NCBI GenBank assembly: GCA_003550275.1
Contig: QXCW01000002.1
Span: 2,913,501-2,977,500 of the forward strand
DNA from: Flavobacteriaceae bacterium MAR_2010_72
GTDB taxonomy: Bacteria > Bacteroidota > Bacteroidia > Flavobacteriales > Flavobacteriaceae
Length of the DNA stretch: 64,000 nt
Direction of reading: 5' to 3'
Below, piece after piece: positions 57,201 to 64,000 of the stretch. Under the pieces are notes generated by a model. It made no database searches and was not told the origin of the DNA. It saw nothing but the letters and a program-made list of their open reading frames with translations. Numbering within the stretch: position 1 is the first letter of the stretch; each line of letters starts with the position of its first letter. The translations under genes were made by a program, and so were the position numbers.

Positions 57201-57361
57201 TTTATGCTACGGCTCAAAATTTAATTTATGTCACTGCTGATGATTACCACGGGTACAATCCCGAGCATGATGATGAAGGCAATCCTAGGGCGTATGGGTC
57301 TCAAAGAGCGGGTACACCTATATATAAAACAATAACATTTGGTCTGAACATTGATTTTTAA
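54257..57361 (+). CDS. SusC/RagA-family TonB-dependent transporter of the alginate locus
   Basis: A 1,034-residue outer-membrane transporter for alginate oligomers (substrate inferred from context). It has a signal peptide (to TIFAQ, about 22), a carboxypeptidase-regulatory-like domain (about 27-105) and LDEVVVVGYG. The plug follows (about 115-235 with PALVVDGVVV and SAAIYGSEGSNGVILITTKSG), then a barrel ending in GLNIDF. A Ca-loop-like segment, DLNGDGIITEEDK, lies in an external loop near 855. It is the first gene of operon 3, with susD, a PKD lipoprotein and PL7 following. Confidence 0.96.
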   Translation: MNLKTKLTLIITLFISVTIFAQDRFTINGTVVSEVDNLPLPGVNIIILGTTSGVSTDFDGNYQIQAKTGDVLQFSFLGYVSKTVIVANQQTINVALAEDASQLDEVVVVGYGTQKKSHLTGAISKVVNEDLDQIAVSRVDDALIGQVSGVNIQATNAEAGGAPTITIRGVGSITADSGPALVVDGVVVSSEFLGNLDMNDVESFEVLKDAASAAIYGSEGSNGVILITTKSGKAGKTKFSYQTYTGYKQAHGSDDYRKSTRKWAEIERAATGTIGGENLYALAIVGITGIDRDWQDVFFDGGTITSHSFAARGGTESTKFSTSLRYLGDEGVVITDDYKLYTGNLKIDSKLGKNVKFGLNVTPSYTKQRRLPTSIHNPLRQSPWLPIYHTEGTLQFINRGSYPDVGVGDYFYENHLVNMDFDNDGSNERPRTSGDSNPYAQYVEREHYEYNTKLYGSTYFSVDILDGLTARTSLGVTIEQRKRTRWDGTLHHASGASRAAYNLQNRFRTRLISDNTLNYSKTIGDHDIDLLAGLTVQQRKSENSEISGTGFSNDLLKNLQGATAISEYFETNSELKKIGYFGRINYAYADKYLLSASFRRDGSSVFGVDTKWGNFPAVSVGWNVAKEDFLRNSNFINNLKLRASYGFTGAENFNVGNDVVNSWPYLALLQNSNAIVDGSIASGVSPLNIANALLQWEASEEFNPAVDFGFFNNRISGTLDYYQRTSDKLLLENPVSYVTGFSGGIVNLGEVRNRGWELELRTKNITSEKFSWNSTFIASTNQNELLSFGDSNNALIEDTYGRNSQWINRIGEPISSYWGYVVDTDAYNEIDFRTTYVDNPWNRINGQAEDTIVKDLNGDGIITEEDKTILGDPYPDLVYSFTNEFKLGDFDFSFMVQGSLGAQVNNIGDQYFFNWFGNRTRSGGEVQAVANGLVPHESFIQEKVLTSEVIASADYFSLRNVNIGYNFPEDVTSKIGVSDIRLYATAQNLIYVTADDYHGYNPEHDDEGNPRAYGSQRAGTPIYKTITFGLNIDF

Positions 57362-57380
57362 TATTAAAAACATACAAATT

Positions 57381-58832
57381 ATGAAACATATAAAATTTTT
57401 AGTCTTAGCGGTAACAGGATGTTTTATCCTTTCCTGTGATACTGATGAGTTCTTAAATCCGTTACCCGATACTGCAGTTGCAGTGGATGCATTTTTCCAA
57501 ACTGATGCCGATGTTTTGGCTGGAGTTATAGGAATATATGATGCCCTTCAGGGGGTTAATGAAAATACAGAAACAAATATCGGTAGGGTAAACAGGGGTG
57601 TACAATTTGAGCACCTTTTGACTGAACATCGCACCGATAATACAAGAAACGCAACATTGGAGGGTTCAAAATCTGATTTTCACAGATATGTGGTAAATGC
57701 CAACAATGTAGAGTCAGAAGATTATTGGGCTTCCATGTATGAAGTTATTTTTAGAGCGAATAATATTTTGAACTTTATTGATATTGCAAATGAAGGCAAT
57801 AGGGCAAAATACACGGCTGAAGCTAAATTTTTAAGAGCCTATGCCTACTTTAAATTGGTTAGGTTGTACGGCGATGTGCCTTTAGTGACTTCGGTTGTTG
57901 GTCCTGCCGATGACAAGGCTCCGCTTTTTACACGAGTTCCTAAAGCACAGATTTATACACAAATAATAGCCGATTTCCAAGAAGCCATAAATGTACTGGA
58001 TAACACCTATAAATCAAGAGCCTCAAAAGCTGCGGCTCAGGCTTTATTGGCAAAGGTATATTTAACACAAGCTAGCCCAAATTACTCAGGGGCTCAACAA
58101 TTGTGTGAGACGATTATTAATGGTGGTGGATTCTCTCTCATGTCTAATTATTATGATGTATTTTATTCAGAATTGAATAATGAAATTATATTCGCCATTC
58201 AATATGAATCAGGAAATGCTCAAGAAAGCCAAAGTTTTTCATCTGAATTTACTTCAGCTGTACGTGCAGGTCGAGAAGATGGCCAAAACATTGTGAATAC
58301 TAATTTGATTGCTGATTTTGACCAAATTGGAGGTGCGAGAACCGCAGTTTCCTATACAACGGTAGGCAGTTCAAATGAAGTAGCTAAGTTTTTCCCTGAT
58401 GGATTTGACGTTAACGCCACGCCTTCTTATGGCCCAAATGCCCGTAATGCCGGTAATGATTATATTGCCATACGTTTTGCCGATGTGCTTTTAATGCATG
58501 TTGAAGCTGTTTTGGCTGGAGGTGCAGCAACTGTTGACCCAGCGGCATTGAATTCTTTTCGCAGGATTAGGGACAGAGCGTTTCCAGCTACTGCTCCTAA
58601 CGCCATAACAAGCATTACAAAAGAGGATCTTTTATTGGAAAGACGTGTTGAATTGGCATTTGAAAATCAACGCTGGTTTGATTTACTTCGATTTGGTGTG
58701 GCAGATGCGGTATTGAGCGCTCATGCTGTCGAGATGGGGTATGTTTTTAATACCAGGTCTTTATTGCTGCCAATTCCATCAAGAGAAATAAATTTGAGCG
58801 GTGGCCTTTTAACACAAAACCCAGGATATTAA
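57381..58832 (+). CDS. SusD/RagB-family alginate-oligomer-binding lipoprotein
   Basis: A surface lipoprotein of about 484 residues that pairs with the SusC encoded directly upstream. The start at 57381 is chosen because it gives the lipoprotein signal (KFLVLAVTGCFILSCDT, Cys20); an in-frame ATG at 57351 overlaps susC. SusD marks are present: AEAKFLRAYAYFKLVRLYGDVPLV, RFADVLLMHVEAVLAGG, FENQRWFDLLRFG and the closing LPIPSREINLSGG..LTQNPGY. Confidence 0.95.
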   Translation: MKHIKFLVLAVTGCFILSCDTDEFLNPLPDTAVAVDAFFQTDADVLAGVIGIYDALQGVNENTETNIGRVNRGVQFEHLLTEHRTDNTRNATLEGSKSDFHRYVVNANNVESEDYWASMYEVIFRANNILNFIDIANEGNRAKYTAEAKFLRAYAYFKLVRLYGDVPLVTSVVGPADDKAPLFTRVPKAQIYTQIIADFQEAINVLDNTYKSRASKAAAQALLAKVYLTQASPNYSGAQQLCETIINGGGFSLMSNYYDVFYSELNNEIIFAIQYESGNAQESQSFSSEFTSAVRAGREDGQNIVNTNLIADFDQIGGARTAVSYTTVGSSNEVAKFFPDGFDVNATPSYGPNARNAGNDYIAIRFADVLLMHVEAVLAGGAATVDPAALNSFRRIRDRAFPATAPNAITSITKEDLLLERRVELAFENQRWFDLLRFGVADAVLSAHAVEMGYVFNTRSLLLPIPSREINLSGGLLTQNPGY

Positions 58833-58849
58833 TATTAAAATAATAAACT

Positions 58850-59794
58850 ATGAAAAATAAAGTAAATATTTTCAGAAAGCCAACATGGTTGCTTTTAGGT
58901 CTGGTTACAGCTAGTTTTATGCTTAGTTGTGTTGGAGACGAGCTCTTTAGAGATGATTTGCCAGATGCTAACTCTAAAGTTGATACGGTTTTACCTTCAT
59001 CAGACTTTACCTATGCGCCAGATCCAAATGATTTTCGTACGGTTAAATTCACAAATAATTCAACAGAATCTACCATATTTCTATGGGATTTTGGTGGAGG
59101 AGATACTTCAACATTAAAGGACCCTACCTATACTTTTGAAGGTGGAGAAGGCACTTATCAGGTAACCTTAACGGCCAGTGATGCCAATGGGGCATCAGAT
59201 TCTAAAACAATTGATGTTGTGGTAGAAGATTTGTTTGTACCGATCACTCCCGTAGTTTTAAACGGAGATTTTGAAGACAGCTCCAATAATTGGAAAATTA
59301 ATTTTTCCAATGGATGGTCAAATAATGGTTTTGAATCTAGTAGTGATGGGTCATGGTTACTATATGATGGTACCGATAATGGCTCTAAAACTAGAGGCGC
59401 CAAATGGAATATGAGAAGATCGGCAGCCGAATGGACAACTTCAGATACCAGACATGCCTATCAAGCCATTGTAGTTTCCCCGAATTGGGAATATACATTA
59501 GAGTTTGAATATGCTATAAAAGATGATATCGCAACCGACCCAATAGGTGGTAGAAGATTTGTTGCTGAAATACTTGATGGTCATTTTACTGATGGTGTTG
59601 ATGCTTATAATCAGTCTCAAGCAGGAGGAGCTTTGGTAACTCATGTAGGTACTGAAGTAAAAGGTAAAACGACATTTACTACCGTTAAAGTTGATTTTAC
59701 TTCAAATGCCTCTGGACTGATATCGATATGGTTGTGGGCGGTTACGCCGGTAGATTTATATGCTGATAATGTGAAGGTCTATCCAAAATTATAA
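58850..59794 (+). CDS. PKD-domain surface lipoprotein, probable glycan-binding protein
   Basis: A 314-residue lipoprotein (TASFMLSCVGD, Cys near 27) in the SusE/SGBP position after susD. A PKD domain spans about 45-130 (FLWDFGGGDTSTLKDPTYTFEG..GTYQVTL). A beta-sandwich carbohydrate-binding-like domain follows (about 135-314: LNGDFEDSSNNWKI, WEYTLEFEYAIKDD, LYADNVKVYPKL). It probably binds alginate at the cell surface and feeds SusCD. No catalytic motif was seen. Confidence 0.85.
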   Translation: MKNKVNIFRKPTWLLLGLVTASFMLSCVGDELFRDDLPDANSKVDTVLPSSDFTYAPDPNDFRTVKFTNNSTESTIFLWDFGGGDTSTLKDPTYTFEGGEGTYQVTLTASDANGASDSKTIDVVVEDLFVPITPVVLNGDFEDSSNNWKINFSNGWSNNGFESSSDGSWLLYDGTDNGSKTRGAKWNMRRSAAEWTTSDTRHAYQAIVVSPNWEYTLEFEYAIKDDIATDPIGGRRFVAEILDGHFTDGVDAYNQSQAGGALVTHVGTEVKGKTTFTTVKVDFTSNASGLISIWLWAVTPVDLYADNVKVYPKL

Positions 59795-59804
59795 TCAGTA
59801 AGTA

Positions 59805-60713
59805 ATGAAAAACTTCGGAAAACCATTAATAGCATCCTTATTGATTATTTGTGTAACAGTTAGTGCTACTAGTCAAGATAAGACCAGTAGCACTACAGAT
59901 TCAGAAGTTAACACTCAAAAAAAGACTAAAAGAAAAAAATACAAACTTCCAGATATTGATTTAAGCCATTGGAGCGTAACAACACCAGCATTAAATGATA
60001 AAGGAAGGGCCACAACTATTGAGCCACCAGAAATTTTAAATTATGGCACTGATGAAAGGTTGATTCCTTATATGTATAATGATTCAACCGACGGAAGCTT
60101 GGTGTTTTATGCCTACCCCAGTGAAGGTACAACTGCAAACACAAAATATTCGCGTTCAGAATTGCGTGAACAAATGGAACCAGGCAACAATAATGTCAAC
60201 TGGACTTTTGCACAAGGTGCGACCTTAAAAGGTAAGCTCGCTATGGAAGAGGTGACCAAAGATAATAATGGTAAATACCATAGAGTGATTATTATGCAAA
60301 TCCATGGTAGGCTAACCGATGAGCAAAGAGATTTAATAGGACAAAAGGACAACAATGCACCTCCAATTTTAAAAATCTATTGGGATAAAGGGAAAATTAG
60401 GGTGAAAACAAAAGTTTTAAAAAACCCAAGTCTCACAGGAGATGTACTTTTACATGAAGAAGCTTGGGATGATGATGAAGGATTTAATTTTGAACAAGAA
60501 GTAGGCTTTAGAAAGTTTATATTAGAAGTAAAAGTGTCTGACGGAAAAATGGTAGTCATTTTAAATAATTCAGAATATAAAGTTTATGAAAATATCCATA
60601 TGAGAAAATGGGGAATATTTGAGAATTATTTTAAAGCAGGGAATTATTTCCAAAGTAGAGATGAAGGTGCTTATGCTAAAGTAAAATATTACAATTTAGA
60701 AGTAAAACATTAA
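59805..60713 (+). CDS. PL7 alginate lyase
   Basis: A 302-residue secreted PL7 enzyme. The signal peptide (to VSATSQ, about 24) has no lipobox, so it is soluble in the periplasm or exported. A Lys-rich segment (39-47) precedes the jelly-roll, which has RSELRE at 117-122, QIH at 165-167 and YFKAGNYF at 275-282. It is the last gene of the susCD operon and is followed by a long hairpin. Confidence 0.92.
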   Translation: MKNFGKPLIASLLIICVTVSATSQDKTSSTTDSEVNTQKKTKRKKYKLPDIDLSHWSVTTPALNDKGRATTIEPPEILNYGTDERLIPYMYNDSTDGSLVFYAYPSEGTTANTKYSRSELREQMEPGNNNVNWTFAQGATLKGKLAMEEVTKDNNGKYHRVIIMQIHGRLTDEQRDLIGQKDNNAPPILKIYWDKGKIRVKTKVLKNPSLTGDVLLHEEAWDDDEGFNFEQEVGFRKFILEVKVSDGKMVVILNNSEYKVYENIHMRKWGIFENYFKAGNYFQSRDEGAYAKVKYYNLEVKH

Positions 60714-60746
60714 AAATGATGATTAGATTGAGTTAGTTAGTTTTTT

Positions 60747-60787
60747 GAAGTGATTTACCGATCTTTTATGGATCGGTGAAGCACTTC
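60747..60787 (+). terminator. long hairpin after the alginate susCD-PL7 operon
   Basis: GAAGTG pairs with CACTTC, and inside it ACCGATC pairs with GATCGGT around a short loop. A T-rich stretch follows after some 20 bases (TTATTTTTTTATT region). The stem is strong but the T-run is not adjacent, so termination may be partial. Confidence 0.6.
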
Positions 60788-60828
60788 ACTCTTATTTACA
60801 TTATTTTTTTATTAATTTTAGCCTTTTA

Positions 60829-60840
60829 CTGGTTAACCAA
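60829..60840. promoter_or_regulatory. single GntR operator before the GntR gene
   Basis: CTGGTTAACCAA holds one perfect TGGTTAACCA palindrome, ten bases before the GntR start. Only one half of the tandem operator is present, which suggests weaker autoregulation. Confidence 0.78.
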
Positions 60841-60849
60841 TTATTGAAT

Positions 60850-61551
60850 ATGAAATTAGACATCCATACCATTACAGAGAGCGATATTATCCAAAAAGAA
60901 ATTATCTCCAAAATTAGAGATTTAATTAATCATAAAAATTTGGAGCCTGGTGATAAATTACCGTCTGAAAGACAATTATCTGAAAGGTTTGATGTATCCC
61001 GAAGCAATGTTCGTGAAGCAATTCAAAAGTTGGAATTTTACGGACTTCTAAATTCTATTCCGCAAAGTGGAACGTTTGTCGCAAATATTGGTGTCATTGC
61101 TTTAAACGGAATGATTGAAGATATTTTGCGACTAGATGAACCCGATTTCAAATCATTAGTAGAAACAAGAATATTACTTGAACTAAAAACAGCCAGACTC
61201 GCAGCCTTGAGACGAACGCCTGAAGATTTGGTTCAAATGCAAGAAGCTTTAGATGCTTACACAAATAAGGTTCACAACGGTGAAAATGCCGTGCAGGAAG
61301 ACCTATTGTTTCATCTAGCAATTGCCAAAGCAGCAGGCAATAGTACCATGAACACCTTCATGCTTATTATTACCCCTGGAATTATCACAAATTTTGAAAA
61401 ATACCATGTTTGTGATAAAAATCAGCCTGTAATTGGGATCAAAGAACATGAAGCTATTTTAGAAGCCATAAAAAACAAAGATCCAGAAGCTGCAAAACAA
61501 AAAATGAAAGATCATTTTAAAATATTGTATCAGTATTGCTATAGTATTTAA
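60850..61551 (+). CDS. FadR-type GntR regulator of the alginate locus
   Basis: A regulator of about 233 residues. The winged helix-turn-helix (about 15-80: GDKLPSERQLSERFDVSRSNVREAIQKLE, then GLLNSIPQSGTFVA) is followed by the FCD effector domain with its metal-type residues (Asp and His in EDLLFHLAIAKAAGN, His in IKEHEAILEAI and MKDHF). ATG at 60850 is preferred over a TTG six bases upstream. TGGTWWACCA boxes in the window fit the TGGT(N)ACCA half-site pattern known for FadR-type GntR proteins, including uronate regulators. The effector is probably a uronate such as DEH or KDG (inference). Confidence 0.93.
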   Translation: MKLDIHTITESDIIQKEIISKIRDLINHKNLEPGDKLPSERQLSERFDVSRSNVREAIQKLEFYGLLNSIPQSGTFVANIGVIALNGMIEDILRLDEPDFKSLVETRILLELKTARLAALRRTPEDLVQMQEALDAYTNKVHNGENAVQEDLLFHLAIAKAAGNSTMNTFMLIITPGIITNFEKYHVCDKNQPVIGIKEHEAILEAIKNKDPEAAKQKMKDHFKILYQYCYSI

Positions 61552-61559
61552 AACCTAAC

Positions 61560-61592
61560 AAGAAAATAATGTGCACAATTGGTTATTTTCTT
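61560..61592 (+). terminator. AT-rich hairpin after the GntR gene
   Basis: AAGAAAATAA and TTATTTTCTT form a perfect 10-bp stem around a 13-base loop containing TGTGCACA. It lies just after the GntR stop and may end that transcript; no separate T-run follows. Confidence 0.5.
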
Positions 61593-61600
61593 AATATAAA

Positions 61601-61679
61601 TGGAGGGAAGTAAAATTTGTTTTTGAGAGTCATTCTCATCAATCTATTTTACTGCCAAATAAATAGTTACACTAAACTA
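61601..61679 (+). promoter_or_regulatory. conserved leader element, copy 2 (before hexuronate MFS gene)
   Basis: TGGAGGGAAGTAAAATT (61601-61617), TTTACTGC (61648-61655) and ACTAAACTA (61671-61679) repeat the element at 54121. The interior stem here is TGAGA/TCTCA, different in sequence from copy 1 but placed alike. An additional hairpin ATTCTCT/AGAGAAT follows at 61691-61709. The whole sits in the 196-base gap before the porter gene, where no TGGTWWACCA operator is seen. Confidence 0.6.
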
Positions 61680-61747
61680 CTTAATATATAATTCTCTAAA
61701 ACAGAGAATCTATAGGTGGATAACTATTTAACAAATTAAATAAACTT

Positions 61748-63058
61748 ATGAAACTAAAAGGACTAAGATGGTGGATTATTGGATTAATTGCATTAGCTAC
61801 TGTCATCAACTATATTGATCGGCAAACATTAAATGTACTTTGGCCTCAAATATCTGAAGAAATGTATCCAGATAAAACTATGGATCAACGTAAAGAGATT
61901 TTCGGCTGGATATCATCAATCTTCTTGTTTTCTTATGCATTTGGTCAAGGCATATTTGGAAAAATATTTGATAAAGTAGGAACTCGATTAGGGTTTATCT
62001 TTTCAATTGGATTTTGGTCCATAGCTACTGCACTTCATGCTTTAGCTAAAGGATTTTTAAGTTTTGCTATTTTCAGATCCATATTAGGTTTAGCTGAAGC
62101 TGGAAACTGGCCTGGTGCTGCAAAAGGAAATGCAGAATGGTTTCCATCCAAAGAAAGAGCTTTAGCTCAAGGAATTTTTAATTCCGGAGCTGCATTTGGT
62201 GGTATTATTTCTATTCCGCTAATTGCATTTTTGGCTATTTATTTTAGCTGGCAAATGATTTTCGTTTTTGTTGGACTCATAGGATTACTTTGGCTAATTC
62301 CATGGATGCTAATCTTGAAGGCTCCACCAGAGAAACATCCTTGGCTAACAGAAAAAGAAAGAAATCATATTCTTGATATTTCTGCAAAGGATAATAATAT
62401 AGAAAAGGAAAAAGTTGAATATCAAATTGAAGCTTATAATCCAAAAACGGGTAAAATGCTAACCCACAAAGAGAGTTGGGGAGTAATTTTAGCATCAGCT
62501 GCTATTGACCCAATTTGGTGGTTATTTGTTTTTTGGATTCCAATTTATCTGAATGAAGTTTACGGAATGAACGTAAAAGAGATAGGCATTTATGGTTGGG
62601 TACCCTATGTTGGAGCAATGATTGGTGCATGGTTTGGCGGGCTTCTAGCTCAAAATCGAATGAAAGCTGGTTGGAACGTAAATAAAACTAGAAAAACTGT
62701 AATCACATTGGGTTGTTTAATAATGTTACCCTGTTTCTGGTTACTTACAGATCCTGGTAACCCAGTTAATGCCGTAATAATAATGGCCGTTATTTTGTTT
62801 GGATTCCAAACAGCAATTGGAAATATACAAACTTTACCAAGTGACTTGTTTGGTAAAAAAACGGTAGGAACACTATCAGGATTAGCTGGAATGTCAGCGA
62901 AGTTTGCTGGTGTAGGTCTAACGGCTTTAGTAGCTACACTAACATTGGGAGGGAATTACACGCCTGCATTCATAGTTGGAGCCGTATTAACGTTAATTGT
63001 ATTAGCTAGCGTTTGGTTTTTATGCCCGAAAATTGAACCTTTAAAATCAAAAAATTAA
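61748..63058 (+). CDS. MFS hexuronate-type (ACS family) transporter
   Basis: A 436-residue inner-membrane porter with about 12 spans. It opens with WWIIGLIALATVINYIDRQTLNVLWP and has the FRSILGLAEAGNWPGAAKGNAEWFP block, both characteristic of the anion:cation symporter family that includes the galacturonate/glucuronate porter ExuT. In this locus it most likely imports the unsaturated uronate or DEH from the periplasm. It is followed after 24 bases by the SDR gene, forming a catabolic operon. Confidence 0.9.
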   Translation: MKLKGLRWWIIGLIALATVINYIDRQTLNVLWPQISEEMYPDKTMDQRKEIFGWISSIFLFSYAFGQGIFGKIFDKVGTRLGFIFSIGFWSIATALHALAKGFLSFAIFRSILGLAEAGNWPGAAKGNAEWFPSKERALAQGIFNSGAAFGGIISIPLIAFLAIYFSWQMIFVFVGLIGLLWLIPWMLILKAPPEKHPWLTEKERNHILDISAKDNNIEKEKVEYQIEAYNPKTGKMLTHKESWGVILASAAIDPIWWLFVFWIPIYLNEVYGMNVKEIGIYGWVPYVGAMIGAWFGGLLAQNRMKAGWNVNKTRKTVITLGCLIMLPCFWLLTDPGNPVNAVIIMAVILFGFQTAIGNIQTLPSDLFGKKTVGTLSGLAGMSAKFAGVGLTALVATLTLGGNYTPAFIVGAVLTLIVLASVWFLCPKIEPLKSKN

Positions 63059-63082
63059 ATAAAAAATTAAATAAACACAGAT

Positions 63083-63847
63083 ATGAGTAAATTAAATGGA
63101 AAAGTTGCAGTGGTAACAGGAGCAACCGGCGGTATAGGTTTCGAAGTAGCTAAAAGACTAGGAGAAGATGGTTATACTGTGATATTAAATGGTATTGAAG
63201 ACGAAGTTGGAGCTCAAAAAGTTAATGATCTAACTTCCATAGGAATCACTGCCGAATACTGGGGGTTTGATGTTACAAATGAAGATGCTGTAACTTCAAA
63301 CATTACTAAAATAGGAGAAAAATTTGGTAAAATTGATGTGGTTGTAAATAACGCTGGAGGATTAGGCGGACGTTCTAGATTTGAAGAGATGACCACAGAA
63401 TTTTATAGATTTGTAATGGCCTTGAACCTTGATTCCACATTTTTTGTTTCAAGAGCAGCAATCCCATTTCTCAAAAAGGGCGAAAATCCTTCAATAATAA
63501 ATTACACATCAATTGCTGGCTGGAATGCTGGTGGTCCTGGAGCAGGAATTTACGGGACATCTAAAGCAGGTGTACATGCTTTAACCCGAGCATTGGCGAA
63601 GGATTTGGCCGAATATGGCATACGCGTAAACGCTGTATCTCCAGGTACTATTGACACACCATTTCATGCACAAATAAAGGCCAGCAAACCAGAAGTTTTT
63701 GCTTCTTGGAAAAATAATATTTTATTAGATAGATTGGGGCAACCAGAAGAAGTTGCATCTGTTGTTTCTTTTTTGGCAAGTGATAACGCCTCTTTCTTAA
63801 CGGCAGAAACCATTCAGATTACAGGTGGTCAAGGACTAGGAATATAA
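63083..63847 (+). CDS. SDR-family oxidoreductase, probable DEH/keto-uronate reductase
   Basis: A 254-residue short-chain dehydrogenase. The cofactor motif TGATGGIG is at 12-19, NNAGG at 89-93, and the catalytic set is Ser143, Tyr157 and Lys161 (YGTSK). The closing region [32 protein letters not shown] is typical. After the uronate porter in an alginate locus, the likely reaction is NAD(P)H reduction of DEH to 2-keto-3-deoxygluconate. KduD-like dehydrogenase activity on related keto acids is an alternative. Confidence 0.87.
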   Translation: MSKLNGKVAVVTGATGGIGFEVAKRLGEDGYTVILNGIEDEVGAQKVNDLTSIGITAEYWGFDVTNEDAVTSNITKIGEKFGKIDVVVNNAGGLGGRSRFEEMTTEFYRFVMALNLDSTFFVSRAAIPFLKKGENPSIINYTSIAGWNAGGPGAGIYGTSKAGVHALTRALAKDLAEYGIRVNAVSPGTIDTPFHAQIKASKPEVFASWKNNILLDRLGQPEEVASVVSFLASDNASFLTAETIQITGGQGLGI

Positions 63848-63861
63848 ATTTAAAATATAAA

Positions 63862-64000
63862 ATGAACAGATTTAAAGGAAAAGTAGCAATTGTAACTGGA
63901 GGCTCTAGAGATATTGGCAGAGCAATAGCTATTAAACTTGCAAAAGAAGGTGCCAAAGTGGTTGTGAACTATAATAACTCTGAATCTGGAGCGAAGGAAA
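63862..64000 (+). CDS. second SDR-family oxidoreductase, cut by window end
   Basis: Only the first 46 residues are visible, starting at the ATG at 63862, 14 bases after the previous stop. [31 protein letters not shown] is a standard SDR nucleotide-binding start. A second keto-acid or sugar dehydrogenase in the same operon is expected. The substrate cannot be judged. Confidence 0.85.
   Translation, partial: MNRFKGKVAIVTGGSRDIGRAIAIKLAKEGAKVVVNYNNSESGAKE

Noticed and set aside
57351-57380. A longer start for the second susD overlapping the end of susC.
   Set aside because: The start at 57381 places the lipoprotein signal at the N-terminus; the extra ten residues are not signal-like.
61574-61590. 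AATTGGTTATTT before the hexuronate porter as a GntR operator.
   Set aside because: Only one half (TTGGTTA) matches; the ACCA partner is missing, and the bases belong to an AT-rich hairpin.
1-64000. Mobile elements, CRISPR arrays, tRNA or rRNA genes.
   Set aside because: No transposase or integrase frame, no regularly spaced repeats and no tRNA-like cloverleaf sequence were noticed on reading through.

Overview
The window is AT-rich and gene-dense and reads as a stretch of chromosome from a marine member of the Flavobacteriaceae (phylum Bacteroidota). The evidence is two SusC/SusD outer-membrane pairs, many signal-peptidase-II lipoproteins, three proteins with C-terminal type IX secretion (T9SS) sorting domains, promoters of the Bacteroidota type (TTG, about 19 bases, TAnnTTTG), no regular Shine-Dalgarno sites, and an alginate-degrading gene set. 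I saw no tRNA, rRNA, CRISPR array or insertion sequence.

Layout. (1) 1-3641 holds envelope genes: a partial galE, a DegT/WecE-type aminotransferase, the Kdo transferase waaA and a tiny lipoprotein. (2) 3652-31981 is a carbohydrate utilisation region for sucrose, fructan and alpha-glucosides. A minus-strand run encodes SusC, SusD, three giant FG-GAP/VCBS plus ASPIC/UnbV lipoproteins with a small unknown lipoprotein among them, and a vanadium-haloperoxidase-like protein. It is followed by a GH13 alpha-glucosidase, an SLC45-type sugar porter, a second MFS porter and a GH37 trehalase. A LacI regulator sits upstream on the plus strand, next to fructokinase, a GH32 fructosidase and a sugar-porter MFS. 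Three near-identical LacI-type palindromes (CGAAAACGTTTTCG) lie before the GH13 cluster, between susC and lacI, and before the MFS-GH32-kinase operon, which suggests a single regulon.

(3) 32089-33927 is a sodium:solute symporter whose regulon is ambiguous. (4) 34010 to the window end is a large alginate locus: three PL6, three PL7, one PL17, one other heparinase II/III-type lyase, and an unassigned jelly-roll putative lyase. It also has a KdgF cupin, a SusC/SusD pair, a PKD lipoprotein, a FadR-type GntR regulator, a hexuronate-type MFS porter and two SDR dehydrogenases (one cut by the window end). An RraA-like protein, a sugar isomerase-like protein, an NRAMP-fold transporter without its metal-binding motifs and an unknown T9SS protein are embedded in it.

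Regulation of the alginate locus is unusually legible. Four promoters carry a tandem TGGTWWACCA operator fused to the -7 box, and a single copy lies just before the GntR gene. The likely flow is as follows. PL7 and PL6 enzymes cut alginate outside the cell or at its surface, SusC/SusD imports oligomers, and PL17 with the other lyase makes unsaturated monomers. KdgF converts these to the linear keto-uronate, the MFS porter brings it into the cytoplasm, and SDR enzymes reduce it. A sequence element shared by the susC leader and the hexuronate-porter leader is unexplained.
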